DNA from: an uncultured Mucilaginibacter sp.
GTDB lineage: Bacteria > Bacteroidota > Bacteroidia > Sphingobacteriales > Sphingobacteriaceae
Assembly: GCF_903893715.1 (NCBI RefSeq)
Contig: NZ_CAITNG010000013.1
Span: 1 to 64,000 of the forward strand
Length of the DNA: 64,000 nucleotides
Direction of reading: 5' to 3'
Shown: in pieces, positions 8,994 through 17,692 of the stretch
Position numbering within the stretch: the stretch's first letter is position 1
Layout: every line of letters starts with the position of its first letter
The notes under the pieces: generated by a model
Told to the model about the DNA's origin: nothing
What the model saw: the letters and a program-made list of their open reading frames with translations, nothing else
The model's database searches: none
Position numbers and translations under genes: made by a program

Positions 8994-10868
8994 CTATTTG
9001 GTAATGATATATACGTTATCCTTCTTGTTTACATCTGCATCGTAAGTGCCGCCTAATTCAATTTTCAAAACGGTTTTATCCGCAACAAAATCAACGGCAA
9101 TGGCTTTATTGCCGTTCTTCCAGCATGATACATCACGATGAATTTTTTTTGTGGTGCCGTTGACGTAATGTATAGTCAGGTCAACCGGCACCATTTTCGT
9201 GCCGATATTGGTAATAATTACCTGATATTCCTTGTGGTTTTTTGCTGTTACCTTGGTTATCGCCTGGTCGGGCGTGCCACGGTCTAAAAACCAGTTTTTC
9301 CAAAACCAATTGAGGTTGATGCCCGATCCGGTATTCATACAATTAAAAAAATCGTAGGGCATGGGATGCTTACCGTGCCATTGTTCGATGTAATAATGCA
9401 ACGCTTTGGTAAATAAGGCATCGCCCAGCATATCTTTTACATACAGGTAACCCAAGCCCGGCTTAGGGTAGCTGTTGGTTATAAAGCTGGTACCCGCCAG
9501 CTGTGGGGTAAGGGTAATGATGGGTACATCATCTTCCTTTCCGGCATCGCTTTCGTAAGTGTCGACAGCAAAATCATCAACTATAGCAGGGTTTATAATG
9601 GGCGTTATCACCCATTCGCCAATGGTGGCCCAACCCTCGTCCATCCAGCCGTATTTTGTTTCGTTAGTGCCCATGTAAAACGGAAACATGCTGTGAAATA
9701 TCTCATGGTCGGTCAGTTCAATAGCGTCGGCCACTTTTTCGAGCGGGTTATCGTTGCACATCATGGGGTATTCCATTTGGTCCAATCCATCAAAAACGGT
9801 TTCGTGCGGGTAAGGGTAGGGCCATTTAGGGAAGGTGAAGCTCATCGCCTCCACCGTTTTACGGGCGTACCCCGCCACTTCGTAAAAATCTTTATGGATA
9901 GGGTTAAAAACCGCATCGGTGCGCGTGCGGCGGCCAGTAACCGAATCGACAACCAAACTTGCCGCTTTCCATATATAATGATCGCTTAAAGCAAAAGCCA
10001 TATCTGGAACATTATCGGCTTCAAACTTCCAGGTGTTGAATGCTTTTTTTTGGGTGACGCTGCCGTTGCTCAAGTCGGCAGGGGTAATGATGTCGGTTAC
10101 CGTATCCGTCTTTTCGGCCAGTTGTATGCGTTTAATGATTTTATCGGTATATACTTCTTCCGGGTTTTTTAAATCGCCGGTAGCCCAAATGGCATACGTG
10201 CCGGGTACGGTAATTTCGGCATTGAAATGGCAAAAATCATTATAAAACTCTTCGTTGCCTAAATAGGGGTATTTGTTCCAACCGTCGATGTCATCATAAA
10301 CTGCTATGCGAGGAAAAAAGTAAGCGATGAAATAGGTGCCTGAGTCAACCTGACCTGTGCGTACATGCGATGTGCGGTTGAGCGTATATGTATAATCAAT
10401 GGTTACGTGTAGCTTTCCTTGCGGCAAAAGAGGCTTAATATCGGCCCTCATATTGGTACCATCGATGGATAGCTTTGATAAATCCTGATTGTTTTGGTCG
10501 ATGCTCATTTTATTGAGCTTTACGCCATCTGTCAAATCAGCTGCTTCGACTTTGAAATTGCGCAACGAGCTTTTCTCGAAGAAATTGGGGTATAATTTAA
10601 AAACCAATTGTTTTAGAGTATCGGGGCTATTGTTGGTGTAGTCAATATCAACCGTTCCGTTCAGGATGCGTGTAGTTGGCTCAAAATTTATTTTAATGTT
10701 GTAGCTGGCCGAATTTTGCCAGTACAGTTTACCGGGCGCGCCGCTGTATGAGCGCGTGCCTTTATTATACGCGGCCTCAATATTTAACGGGCCTATTAAG
10801 GTTGTTTGGGCGAAACCTGCGACCGATACAAGCAGCAGTATAAAAAGAATTTTGTGTTTTAACATCAT
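8994..10868 (-). CDS. Secreted M1 family metallopeptidase
   Basis: A zinc aminopeptidase-like protein (624 aa) with a signal peptide (ILFILLLVSVAGFAQ). The gluzincin motif HEIFH lies at about residue 386, followed after exactly 18 residues by the Glu of DEGWATIGEW, the third zinc ligand. DGLDQMEYPMM replaces the canonical GxMEN exopeptidase loop. The N-terminal NIKINFEPTTRILNGTVDIDY is the beta-sandwich domain of M1 enzymes. A paralogue with the same YWQN...Y N-terminal pattern and active-site spacing lies at 24758-27361. The product probably acts in the periplasm or outside the cell on peptides. Confidence 0.9.
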   Translation of the reverse strand: MMLKHKILFILLLVSVAGFAQTTLIGPLNIEAAYNKGTRSYSGAPGKLYWQNSASYNIKINFEPTTRILNGTVDIDYTNNSPDTLKQLVFKLYPNFFEKSSLRNFKVEAADLTDGVKLNKMSIDQNNQDLSKLSIDGTNMRADIKPLLPQGKLHVTIDYTYTLNRTSHVRTGQVDSGTYFIAYFFPRIAVYDDIDGWNKYPYLGNEEFYNDFCHFNAEITVPGTYAIWATGDLKNPEEVYTDKIIKRIQLAEKTDTVTDIITPADLSNGSVTQKKAFNTWKFEADNVPDMAFALSDHYIWKAASLVVDSVTGRRTRTDAVFNPIHKDFYEVAGYARKTVEAMSFTFPKWPYPYPHETVFDGLDQMEYPMMCNDNPLEKVADAIELTDHEIFHSMFPFYMGTNETKYGWMDEGWATIGEWVITPIINPAIVDDFAVDTYESDAGKEDDVPIITLTPQLAGTSFITNSYPKPGLGYLYVKDMLGDALFTKALHYYIEQWHGKHPMPYDFFNCMNTGSGINLNWFWKNWFLDRGTPDQAITKVTAKNHKEYQVIITNIGTKMVPVDLTIHYVNGTTKKIHRDVSCWKNGNKAIAVDFVADKTVLKIELGGTYDADVNKKDNVYIITK

Positions 10869-10950
10869 GAATAAATGGAACCCGAAGTCAATATAATGAA
10901 TATTTTGATTTTTTGTTTGATGTAGTGATAACAGAGGAAGGCAATGGCAT

Positions 10951-10976
10951 AAAAAAAGCGCTTGTTAAGCGCTTTT
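10951..10976 (-). terminator. Terminator of the glutathione peroxidase gene
   Basis: Perfect 10-bp stem (AAAAGCGCTT at 10954-10963, complement at 10967-10976) with a 3-nt loop. On the minus strand it ends in a run of seven T, 5 bp past the gpx stop. Confidence 0.75.
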
Positions 10977-10981
10977 CGTTT

Positions 10982-11491
10982 TTAAAGTTCTTTGGTTATT
11001 TGCGGGTCGAGCGGCTCAACTGTTGAGCGATAACGGTGTATCAATTTGCCGTTTTCGTCAATCAGGAATTTTTCGAAGTTCCATTTTATTTCGCCTGTAA
11101 AATCGGGGTTGGCCTCTGCGGTAAGATATTTAAACAACGGGTCGATGTCGTCGCCTTTTACACTTATTTTTTGGCTTAGCGGGAAGGTTACGCCGAAGTT
11201 TTTTGTACAAAACTCTTTTATCATGGGGTTTGTGCCCGGCTCCTGACCGCCAAAATTGTTTGCCGGGAAACCTACCACAACCAATTTATCTTTGTACTTG
11301 TCGGCTAATTTTTGCAATTGCTCATATTGGTAGGTATAACCACATTTTGAAGCGGTATTTACAACCAGTACTTTTTTGCCTTTGTATTTTGCCAAACTGA
11401 AATCCACCCCATCGATAGATTTTAGTTTGAAATCGTAAACCGATGCCGGCACCACAAATAACATAATGAACAGGACAACAAGTGTTTTCAT
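10982..11491 (-). CDS. Glutathione peroxidase family protein (thiol peroxidase), exported
   Basis: Reduces peroxides; bacterial Cys-type members usually draw electrons from thioredoxin. The catalytic tetrad is visible: Cys50 in NTASKCGYT, Gln83 in NNFGGQEPG, Trp137 and Asn138 in [10 protein letters not shown] second Cys (IKEFC, about 95) could be the resolving residue. An N-terminal hydrophobic segment ([15 protein letters not shown]) suggests export, so it may protect the periplasm. The 169-aa length is normal. The gene stands alone with its own terminator. Confidence 0.92.
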   Translation of the reverse strand: MKTLVVLFIMLFVVPASVYDFKLKSIDGVDFSLAKYKGKKVLVVNTASKCGYTYQYEQLQKLADKYKDKLVVVGFPANNFGGQEPGTNPMIKEFCTKNFGVTFPLSQKISVKGDDIDPLFKYLTAEANPDFTGEIKWNFEKFLIDENGKLIHRYRSTVEPLDPQITKEL

Positions 11492-11562
11492 TTTTTAAGT
11501 TTTTTTAATTGAAACAATTTTACTGATTTTTGACGGAATCACTATAAAAAACTAACTGGTAG

Positions 11563-11990
11563 CTAAAATTTTACCTTGTCAAGATAAAAGTCCTCTTTCT
11601 GTGTCATCAAAGCTTTGTCTTTTTTGCTTTTATCCTTATAACCAAGCAAGTGCAAAACACCATGAATCATTACCCGTTGCAGTTCGTGTGTGGCATCTAT
11701 CCCAAAGGTCAGCGCGTTTTCGCGGATACGGTCGACGGAAATAAATATATCGCCGGCAATACTTTTTTCGATTTCGGAGTTGTCGAACGTAATGATATCG
11801 GTATAGGTATCGTGGTCCAGGTACTGCTGGTTGAGCCCTATGAGGTACACATCCGAGCAAAAAATATAATTGATTTCGCTTAACGAGGCCCCTTCGTTAA
11901 CAATGGTCTCGTTTATCCATTGGCGAAGGGCTGTTTTGTTTTTAGGTTTAAACTTTATATCCTCTTCAAAAAAAAGACAGGTATGCGCAT
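11563..11990 (-). CDS. ybeY: Endoribonuclease YbeY, with an apparent 5' frameshift
   Basis: A zinc-dependent RNase for 16S rRNA maturation and ribosome quality control. The metal-site region MIHGVLHLLGYKDKSKKD is present near the C-terminus. The expected start is the ATG at 11988-11990, 2 nt after the stop of the upstream gene, reading MRIPVFF. From there the frame ends after 11 codons. The conserved body (FFEEDIKFKPKNKT onward) lies in another frame, reached by adding one T to the T8 tract at 11968-11975 (A8 on plus). Without a frameshift the body is open only from ATGs inside the upstream gene (for example, MRLSCILRYRN). This is either an indel error, slippage at the homopolymer, or a genuine use of an overlapping start. 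ybeY is generally important for fitness, so I favour error or slippage over loss. Confidence 0.82.
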
Positions 11991-11992
11991 TC

Positions 11993-12427
11993 CTATATCT
12001 TAAAATGCAGCTCAACCTCATTACCGGCAGCATTAAAAATACATTGATCTGCCAGTTGTTTGATGATGAATACACCACGACCGGTCAGGTTCTCGAGGTT
12101 TTCGGCTGCGGTAGGGTCGGGCAAGTGGTTATAATCAAAGCCCGTGCCTTCGTCGGTAACAGTCCATATAATGCGTTTGTTGTCAACTTCGGCATTAACA
12201 ATAACTTTTTTATCGGCTTGTAATTTATTACCGTGTACAATAGCATTTATAAAAACCTCGTTTAAGCAGGTCATCATATTGGCAAAAGTGTCATCGGCAA
12301 TGCTATACTTGTCGGCTAAGTCTTCAATCAGCTTTTCAAGCGCGTTAAGGCTTTCCATTTTTGATGGCAGTTGCAAAGTAAACAGTGCCCCCGTATCTAT
12401 TTTGGCTTCTTCCATGTTATTTGCCAT
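11993..12427 (-). CDS. RsbW-like ATP-binding protein (HATPase_c, anti-sigma factor type)
   Basis: A stand-alone GHKL ATPase domain of about 144 aa. The N box NEVFINAIVHGN, G1 box DEGTGFD and G2 box GRGVFIIKQLAD are all intact. Such proteins are serine kinases or anti-sigma factors (RsbW/SpoIIAB type) in partner-switching. No anti-anti-sigma STAS protein or PP2C phosphatase is encoded nearby. The start is ambiguous between ATGs at 12439, 12427 and 12415; 12427 overlaps the end of the upstream DUF4175 gene by 11 bp. The order DUF4175 - RsbW-like - ybeY is tightly packed, so it is one transcription unit. Confidence 0.85.
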   Translation of the reverse strand: MANNMEEAKIDTGALFTLQLPSKMESLNALEKLIEDLADKYSIADDTFANMMTCLNEVFINAIVHGNKLQADKKVIVNAEVDNKRIIWTVTDEGTGFDYNHLPDPTAAENLENLTGRGVFIIKQLADQCIFNAAGNEVELHFKI

Positions 12428-15400
12428 TAATTTGATCAAAATATATCTTCACTTTAGATTTATAATAGTAGTTCAAGGCCGGGGGTACGGTCTGTATCTG
12501 TTCTGTTTGTTTGTTTTTCATTACCTGGTAGTTTTGCAGAGCTTTTATGTAACCCGGAGGGATGTCTTTGCCGGCGTTGCTTTCGCGTTGCTTATCCTGC
12601 TCCTGCTCTTGTTCAGCCTTTTCAGCTTCCAATAGCCGGGTTTGTATTTGCTGTTGCCTTTTCAAAGTCTCATCCAATATTCGTCTGTTTACGAGATCTT
12701 TTTCAGTTTGTTCCATTTGTTTCGCAATATTATCCAAATCGCCCGCGTTTTTTCCCCCGCTTTTCATCTGCTCATTGTTAAATTGCTGCAATTGTTGCCT
12801 TATTTGTTGCTGCTCGCGGGCCATTTTAGCCAGCTGCTCGCTCATGCCTTCCTGTCCTTGCCGTTGTGCCGATTTGCCCTGATTGCCTTGTTGTTGCAAC
12901 TGGTCGCGCATTTTTTGCATGTTCTGGTTCAACTGTTGTTGCATTTTGCGCAATTGCGACATGGACGATGATTTCTTTTTGCCCTTGCCACTTTTGGCAT
13001 TCTTCATCGAATTTTGCATATTTTCCAAAGCCTCTGCCAACATTAGTGCCAAATTGTTCATGGAGGTCATGGCATATTGCTGATTTCGGTTGGCTTCGCC
13101 CGTACGTCTGTCGCCCAAACTGGCTATAGCCTGGTCGATATTGGTGTTTATGGTTGCAACTTCTTTGTTTACTGTTGATTGTATTTGTGGAACACGTTTA
13201 CTCAACGAATATAAACTATCTTCCACATTTTTCATATTATCCTTGATATCTTTTTGTTTTTCTGTCCAGCTGATGTAACTCGGATCGTTCGGACTGATGC
13301 CACGAAGCGTTTGCATAGTTTTTTCTTCATCAAATGAACTGTTTACCAGATTTTTAATCAGCTCGCGCAGCTCCTGCACATTTATCTCAGCCGCGTTCTC
13401 TTCACTGTCCTGCTCGTCTTGCTGCATCTTTTCGGCCATCTGTTTCATCTCCTGGCTTGCATCCTGTTGCTCTTTGGATGCATCTTGTTTGTTGTTTTTG
13501 CTTAGCTTGTCCGAGCTTTTGTTCATCTTGTCGTCAATACTCTGCTCCTGTTTTTTTGGGTTATCGAAGTTGTTTTTCTGGTCGAGGTCTTCGTTTTTCT
13601 TTTGCAGTTCATCCAAAGCTTTTTCTACATCTTTAAAATCCTGGTTCAGTTTATCCTGTTGTTGCTGCAAATCTTTCGCGTCGCTGTTTGGTTGTTTGCT
13701 CTGGTCGGATAGTTTTTTTTGGTCTTCGGCCAGCTTGTTCAGCTTGTCAATATTCTGGTTGAGTTTTTGGTCGAACTCCAGTTGTTTATACAACTCCAGC
13801 ATGCGGTCGAGCTCTTTTTTCAACGTTTTGCTGTCGGTCTGCATTTTTTGTAATTGGTCCTGAGCTGGGTCTTTTTGGCTCTGGTCCAGTAATTGTTGCA
13901 GGTTTTTTAACAGTTCGCGGGTCTTTGGGTCCAGTACATTGTCGAACAGGTCTTTTATCTGTTTCTCTTTTTCCATTATCTGCGCGTCTTCCTGCTTGTT
14001 CTCCTGCCTGTTGTATAAGTTTTGTTTGTTTTCTTTCTGTATATCCTGTACCAGGTCTTCCAGTTCCTTGCGTTTTTGGAGCAGGTCTTCTATTTGTTTT
14101 TTTTCATCGAACGAAAGCGAATTTTTGTTCAACAACATTTGGTTAAGTTTTTGCGCATCGCGCTCAACTTCTCCGGATAGCTTAATGGCCGACTGCATTT
14201 TCTCTTTAACAGATTGTGTACCGGCATCAAGGGCTTTGTTCAGTTCCTGTTCAGTTGGCATCCGCAAAGCGCGTTCGGGGGTACGCGCGGTTTTGGGGCC
14301 GGTTACACCATTGTTATCGGCAACCTCAAAGTAATAAGTAACCTCATCGCCGGGTTTAACGCCAAGTTCTTTCAAGTCCCAAAAATAGAAAAATCCGGTT
14401 TGTGTGGTGCTCAAATCGGCTTTCACGGTCTTGGTTATCATTGCCGGCTTTTGGTTATTATGAGCATCCACCTTATAGTGAAACGTGAGTGACGAAAAAC
14501 CATGGTCATCCTGGATATTACCATTAAAATATAATGCCTTGGAACTGATGGAATCTTGTTTTTCCTCAACCGAGATCGTAGGTGGCTGATCGGCTATTAC
14601 ATTGAGGCGATACGATGCCGAATCGCCGTTGGTTACCGCGCGGTTAACGGCTTTGAGCGTATAGGTTGTTGGCAACAACACGCGTTCGTTATGTACAAAA
14701 ATATTATCAGCCGGTTTAAGGTAATCCGCATGATTGTTCATTTCGAATAAAACGGCATCAGCATTTTGGGTGTGCAATTGCCAATGCACGGTAGTACCTT
14801 CGGGGATGTTCAGGTCGCCGGCGTTGTTTACATGCTCTGCTGCTTTATGCAGATAGGCAGGGTATTGCAAATCCACATCAAAATGTAACAGCGATGGTTT
14901 GAGGTTAACGCTTATCTCATACTCCTGCGATTCGAAATCATTACCGCTCAGTTTAAAACGGACATTTTGCTGCAGGTTGGAGAAGATATAATGAAACTTG
15001 CCAATATTCTCCTTGTCGAGCTTAAACGTATTGTTGCCGGTTTCGAGATATACGTCGTTCGGAAACTTATCGCCGGTGAGTTTAAGGTCCAATTTAAAAT
15101 CGTCGCCCTGCACAGCTGCCAATTTTGCGTTGGTAACAACGAATTGGAACGGTGCTTTTGGTGCGAAGTATTGGTTGTGTTTGATCAGCCTTTCGGTACT
15201 ATCGGTCAATACCGAAGGAACGGTAAAAGCCAATAACACAATTATTGCCAATGGCGCGATTGCCCATTTCAGATACTTTGTATTTTCTTTGATACGAATG
15301 GCCGAAGGGAAGCTTACAGGCTTTAACGCCCCGATTTTTTGGTCGATACTGGCCTCGATAAGGCTGCGTTGGCCGGGTGTTTCGTCGGCTAGACGTTTTA

Positions 15401-15749
15401 GCTGGAGGGTATTGAGCAGTTTATCCTGTATGTCGGTAAAATGAGTTCCAATAATTTCGGCAGCTTCGTCGTGCGATATGACACTGCCCAACCTGAAATA
15501 AGCCAACAGCGGCGGGAAAACCAACCAAAAAAATACACCGAGATTGAGCAAAATATAGCCAAAAAAGAGGCAACTGCGCAATATGATGCTAAAATTGCCA
15601 AAATACTCGCTTAATACAGTAAGTATGTAAGCAGTAAAAATAGTCGCACCCAAAAAAATAGCACCTCTGAGCAGTTTATTGAGATAATACCTGCGTATAA
15701 AGGTGTCGATCTTTTGAATCAGCAGCTCATAATTACTGTTTGCGGACAT
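12417..15749 (-). CDS. DUF4175 family membrane protein with long Gln-rich coiled coil
   Basis: A conserved large Bacteroidota protein of unknown function, 1110 aa from the ATG at 15749 (a TTG lies two codons upstream). Hydrophobic segments at about 27-48, 57-86 and 162-183 anchor it. A beta-rich extracytoplasmic region follows to about 500. The second half is highly charged and Gln/Lys/Glu-rich (for example, KEKQIKDLFDN, QQQQDKLNQD, MQQQLNQNMQKM), consistent with very long coiled coils. The strongly skewed codon content produces many long antisense frames that are not genes. It is first in an operon with an RsbW-like ATPase and ybeY. Confidence 0.85.
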   Translation of the reverse strand: MSANSNYELLIQKIDTFIRRYYLNKLLRGAIFLGATIFTAYILTVLSEYFGNFSIILRSCLFFGYILLNLGVFFWLVFPPLLAYFRLGSVISHDEAAEIIGTHFTDIQDKLLNTLQLKRLADETPGQRSLIEASIDQKIGALKPVSFPSAIRIKENTKYLKWAIAPLAIIVLLAFTVPSVLTDSTERLIKHNQYFAPKAPFQFVVTNAKLAAVQGDDFKLDLKLTGDKFPNDVYLETGNNTFKLDKENIGKFHYIFSNLQQNVRFKLSGNDFESQEYEISVNLKPSLLHFDVDLQYPAYLHKAAEHVNNAGDLNIPEGTTVHWQLHTQNADAVLFEMNNHADYLKPADNIFVHNERVLLPTTYTLKAVNRAVTNGDSASYRLNVIADQPPTISVEEKQDSISSKALYFNGNIQDDHGFSSLTFHYKVDAHNNQKPAMITKTVKADLSTTQTGFFYFWDLKELGVKPGDEVTYYFEVADNNGVTGPKTARTPERALRMPTEQELNKALDAGTQSVKEKMQSAIKLSGEVERDAQKLNQMLLNKNSLSFDEKKQIEDLLQKRKELEDLVQDIQKENKQNLYNRQENKQEDAQIMEKEKQIKDLFDNVLDPKTRELLKNLQQLLDQSQKDPAQDQLQKMQTDSKTLKKELDRMLELYKQLEFDQKLNQNIDKLNKLAEDQKKLSDQSKQPNSDAKDLQQQQDKLNQDFKDVEKALDELQKKNEDLDQKNNFDNPKKQEQSIDDKMNKSSDKLSKNNKQDASKEQQDASQEMKQMAEKMQQDEQDSEENAAEINVQELRELIKNLVNSSFDEEKTMQTLRGISPNDPSYISWTEKQKDIKDNMKNVEDSLYSLSKRVPQIQSTVNKEVATINTNIDQAIASLGDRRTGEANRNQQYAMTSMNNLALMLAEALENMQNSMKNAKSGKGKKKSSSMSQLRKMQQQLNQNMQKMRDQLQQQGNQGKSAQRQGQEGMSEQLAKMAREQQQIRQQLQQFNNEQMKSGGKNAGDLDNIAKQMEQTEKDLVNRRILDETLKRQQQIQTRLLEAEKAEQEQEQDKQRESNAGKDIPPGYIKALQNYQVMKNKQTEQIQTVPPALNYYYKSKVKIYFDQINGK

Positions 15750-15865
15750 AGGCAAGTTTAGTATGCTAATATAATAAAGTTTGTTTAAAACGATAATAAT
15801 TGTCGCATATTTCTATCAACACCAAGAAGATTTTATTTGTATATTTTTTGATGTGCTATTTTTTA

Positions 15866-15873
15866 TAAATTTG
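15866..15873 (+). promoter_or_regulatory. -7 promoter box upstream of the tRNA-Pro tandem
   Basis: TAAATTTG matches TAnnTTTG and lies 9 nt before the degenerate tRNA-Pro copy. It may drive the intact tRNA-Pro as well; the only box closer to that gene is the weaker TATATTTA at 15961. Confidence 0.4.
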
Positions 15874-15882
15874 TTGCCCTTT

Positions 15883-15943
15883 CGGGATGTGGCGTAGCCC
15901 GGTATCGCGTCCCGACTTTGGTCGGGAGGGCCGTGTTTGCAGG
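15883..15943 (+). pseudogene. Degenerate tandem copy of tRNA-Pro (5' half only)
   Basis: Positions 15883-15909 match 26 of 27 bases of the intact tRNA-Pro 90 nt downstream (acceptor 5' strand and D arm). The similarity then stops. The anticodon arm is replaced by a perfect 7-bp hairpin (TCCCGAC, loop TTTG, GTCGGGA at 15910-15927), and no T arm or 3' acceptor strand can be formed. Confidence 0.7.
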
Positions 15944-15972
15944 TCATTTTGATAGGGTTTTATATTTAATTT

Positions 15973-16046
15973 CGGGATGTAGCGTAGCCCGGTATCGCGC
16001 CAGCATGGGGTGCTGGAGGTCGTGGGTTCGAATCCCGCCATCCCGA
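15973..16046 (+). tRNA. tRNA-Pro (anticodon GGG)
   Basis: Full cloverleaf: acceptor CGGGATG (15973-15979) pairs with CATCCCG (16039-16045), discriminator A at 16046. The anticodon stem CCAGC/GCTGG encloses loop ATGGGGT, giving GGG at the anticodon. The T arm GTGGG-TTCGAAT-CCCGC is intact. CCA is not encoded. A hairpin terminator follows at 16057-16088. Confidence 0.93.
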
Positions 16047-16056
16047 CTTGAATCGG

Positions 16057-16088
16057 AAAAAGCTTTAACAATGGTTAAGGCTTTTTTT
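16057..16088 (+). terminator. Terminator of tRNA-Pro
   Basis: Stem AAAAAGCTTTAAC pairing with GTTAAGGCTTTTT around a 4-nt loop (AATG), ending in T7. Confidence 0.75.
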
Positions 16089-16222
16089 AATTTTGGAGCT
16101 TTTGAATATTCAATTCAAAAATGAAACCCGTTTCGTGGCTTTTTGTAATTTATCCTGACCATTTCTGTAAAAAACCGTATTTTTATGCATCTTATCAATG
16201 CAAAAAACAAAAGGGCAATAAC

Positions 16223-17692
16223 ATGCAAACCATTCATAATAAAGAAATTGGGACTAAACAAAAAGCGCTTGCAATTAACCTGGACCCCAAGATTTATGGC
16301 TCGTTTGCCGAAATTGGTGCCGGGCAGGACGTTGCGGCCAATTTTTTTAAAGCCGGGGCATCATCGGGTACTATTGCCAAAACCATGTCGGCTTATGATA
16401 TGACCTTTTCGGATGCCATATACGGCGCGCAACAAGTGCGCCGGTATGTAAGCGAGAACCGATTGAAATCAATGCTCGACCATGAGTATGGCTTATTGAT
16501 AGAGCGCCTGGCCGAACAACGCGGCGATACGACCACTTTCTTTTCGTTTGCGGATACACTTTCGGCACTTAATTACCATAAAACCAATGAGGGGCATGGC
16601 TGGATGGGGGTGCGTTTTCAACTCACACCCAACGGCGAGTATAACGATGTAGTGCTGCACGTAAAACTGCTGGACAACGACAATAATTTGCAACAACAGG
16701 CAGTAGGTATTCTGGGCGTAAACCTGATGTATGCCTGTTTTTACTATCACGAAAATCCGCCGGTATTTTTGCTTTCGCTGATAGACGACTTATCGAAAGA
16801 CCGCATACAAATCGATATGATACGTTTTGAGGGTCCCGATTTTACCAAGGTAGATAACCGCTTGATGAGCCTTCATCTGGTAAAATACGGATTTACCGAT
16901 GCGGCGGTATTTGGCCCCGATGGCAAGAACCAGCAACCCAGCGAAGTGCTGTACAAAAAGCATATTGTTGTGATACGCGGGCGTTTCCGTCCTATTATCA
17001 ACGTGCATTTGGATATGCTGAGCACGGGTGTTAAACAGTTTTTGCAGGAACCTGAGGTTGACAGCGCCAATGTGGTAGTGATTACCGAGTTAACCCTGCA
17101 GGCATTAAAGGAACGCGATGCCAACCCAACTGACGAGATAGATGAAAAAGATTTCCTTGACAGGGTAGATATCCTTTGCTCACTGGGGCAAACGGTATTG
17201 ATTTCAAACTTTCATGAGTATTACAAACTGGTGTCCTACTTATCCAAAATAACAAGATTAAAAATGGGTGTGGTATTAGGTTATCCTAATCTGGAGTATA
17301 TTTTTTCGGAAGAGCATTATCAGGATTTGCAGGGTGGCATTTTGGAGTCGTTCGCGACGCTGTTCAGCCGAAATGTGAAGCTGTTTATCTACCCCACCCT
17401 TCGCGATGGGGTGATATGGAACTGTCTGAGGTTTCATCCGCCGGCACACCTGATTGATTTGTATCGTTACCTTATTGCCAACAATAAAATTGAAGACATC
17501 AGGCATTATAACGAGCAGAACCTGAGCATACAAACCGATAAAGTATTAGAACTGATAAAGCAAGGCGCCGAGGGTTGGGAGGCATACGTGCCTGCCGAGG
17601 TTGCTACCATGATAAAAGACCGTTGTCTGTTTGGTTACCCGTGCGAGGTTGAACCGGTAAAAGAAGTTGCTTCGGCTGCCAACAAGGCTTAA
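16223..17692 (+). CDS. Conserved Bacteroidota protein of unknown function, 489 aa
   Basis: The start is taken at ATG 16223 (MQTIHNKEIGTKQKALAINL). An upstream in-frame ATG would add 34 residues without family character. Distinctive conserved-looking stretches are SFAEIGAGQDVAANFFKAGG-like (about 25-45), AKTMSAYDMTFSDAIYG, and SFADTLSALNYHKTNEGHGW. I recall this family as widespread in Bacteroidota and sometimes labelled nicotinate-nucleotide adenylyltransferase. No HxGH nucleotidyltransferase motif is visible here, so I do not endorse that name. It has no signal peptide or membrane segment, so it is likely cytoplasmic. It converges with chrA, overlapping it by 4 bp. Confidence 0.75.
   Translation: MQTIHNKEIGTKQKALAINLDPKIYGSFAEIGAGQDVAANFFKAGASSGTIAKTMSAYDMTFSDAIYGAQQVRRYVSENRLKSMLDHEYGLLIERLAEQRGDTTTFFSFADTLSALNYHKTNEGHGWMGVRFQLTPNGEYNDVVLHVKLLDNDNNLQQQAVGILGVNLMYACFYYHENPPVFLLSLIDDLSKDRIQIDMIRFEGPDFTKVDNRLMSLHLVKYGFTDAAVFGPDGKNQQPSEVLYKKHIVVIRGRFRPIINVHLDMLSTGVKQFLQEPEVDSANVVVITELTLQALKERDANPTDEIDEKDFLDRVDILCSLGQTVLISNFHEYYKLVSYLSKITRLKMGVVLGYPNLEYIFSEEHYQDLQGGILESFATLFSRNVKLFIYPTLRDGVIWNCLRFHPPAHLIDLYRYLIANNKIEDIRHYNEQNLSIQTDKVLELIKQGAEGWEAYVPAEVATMIKDRCLFGYPCEVEPVKEVASAANKA

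Noticed and set aside
12562-14334. Several long plus-strand frames rich in Ser, Cys, Phe and Leu
   Set aside because: Antisense to the Gln/Lys-rich coiled coil of the DUF4175 gene; biased codons leave the opposite strand open.
15856-16071. 71-residue antisense frame with a GFEPTTSSTPCW motif
   Set aside because: This is the translated shadow of the tRNA-Pro tandem; such tRNA-derived frames are a well-known artefact.
16223-17692. Nicotinate-nucleotide adenylyltransferase
   Set aside because: The label recalled for the family is not supported by any nucleotidyltransferase motif in the sequence.
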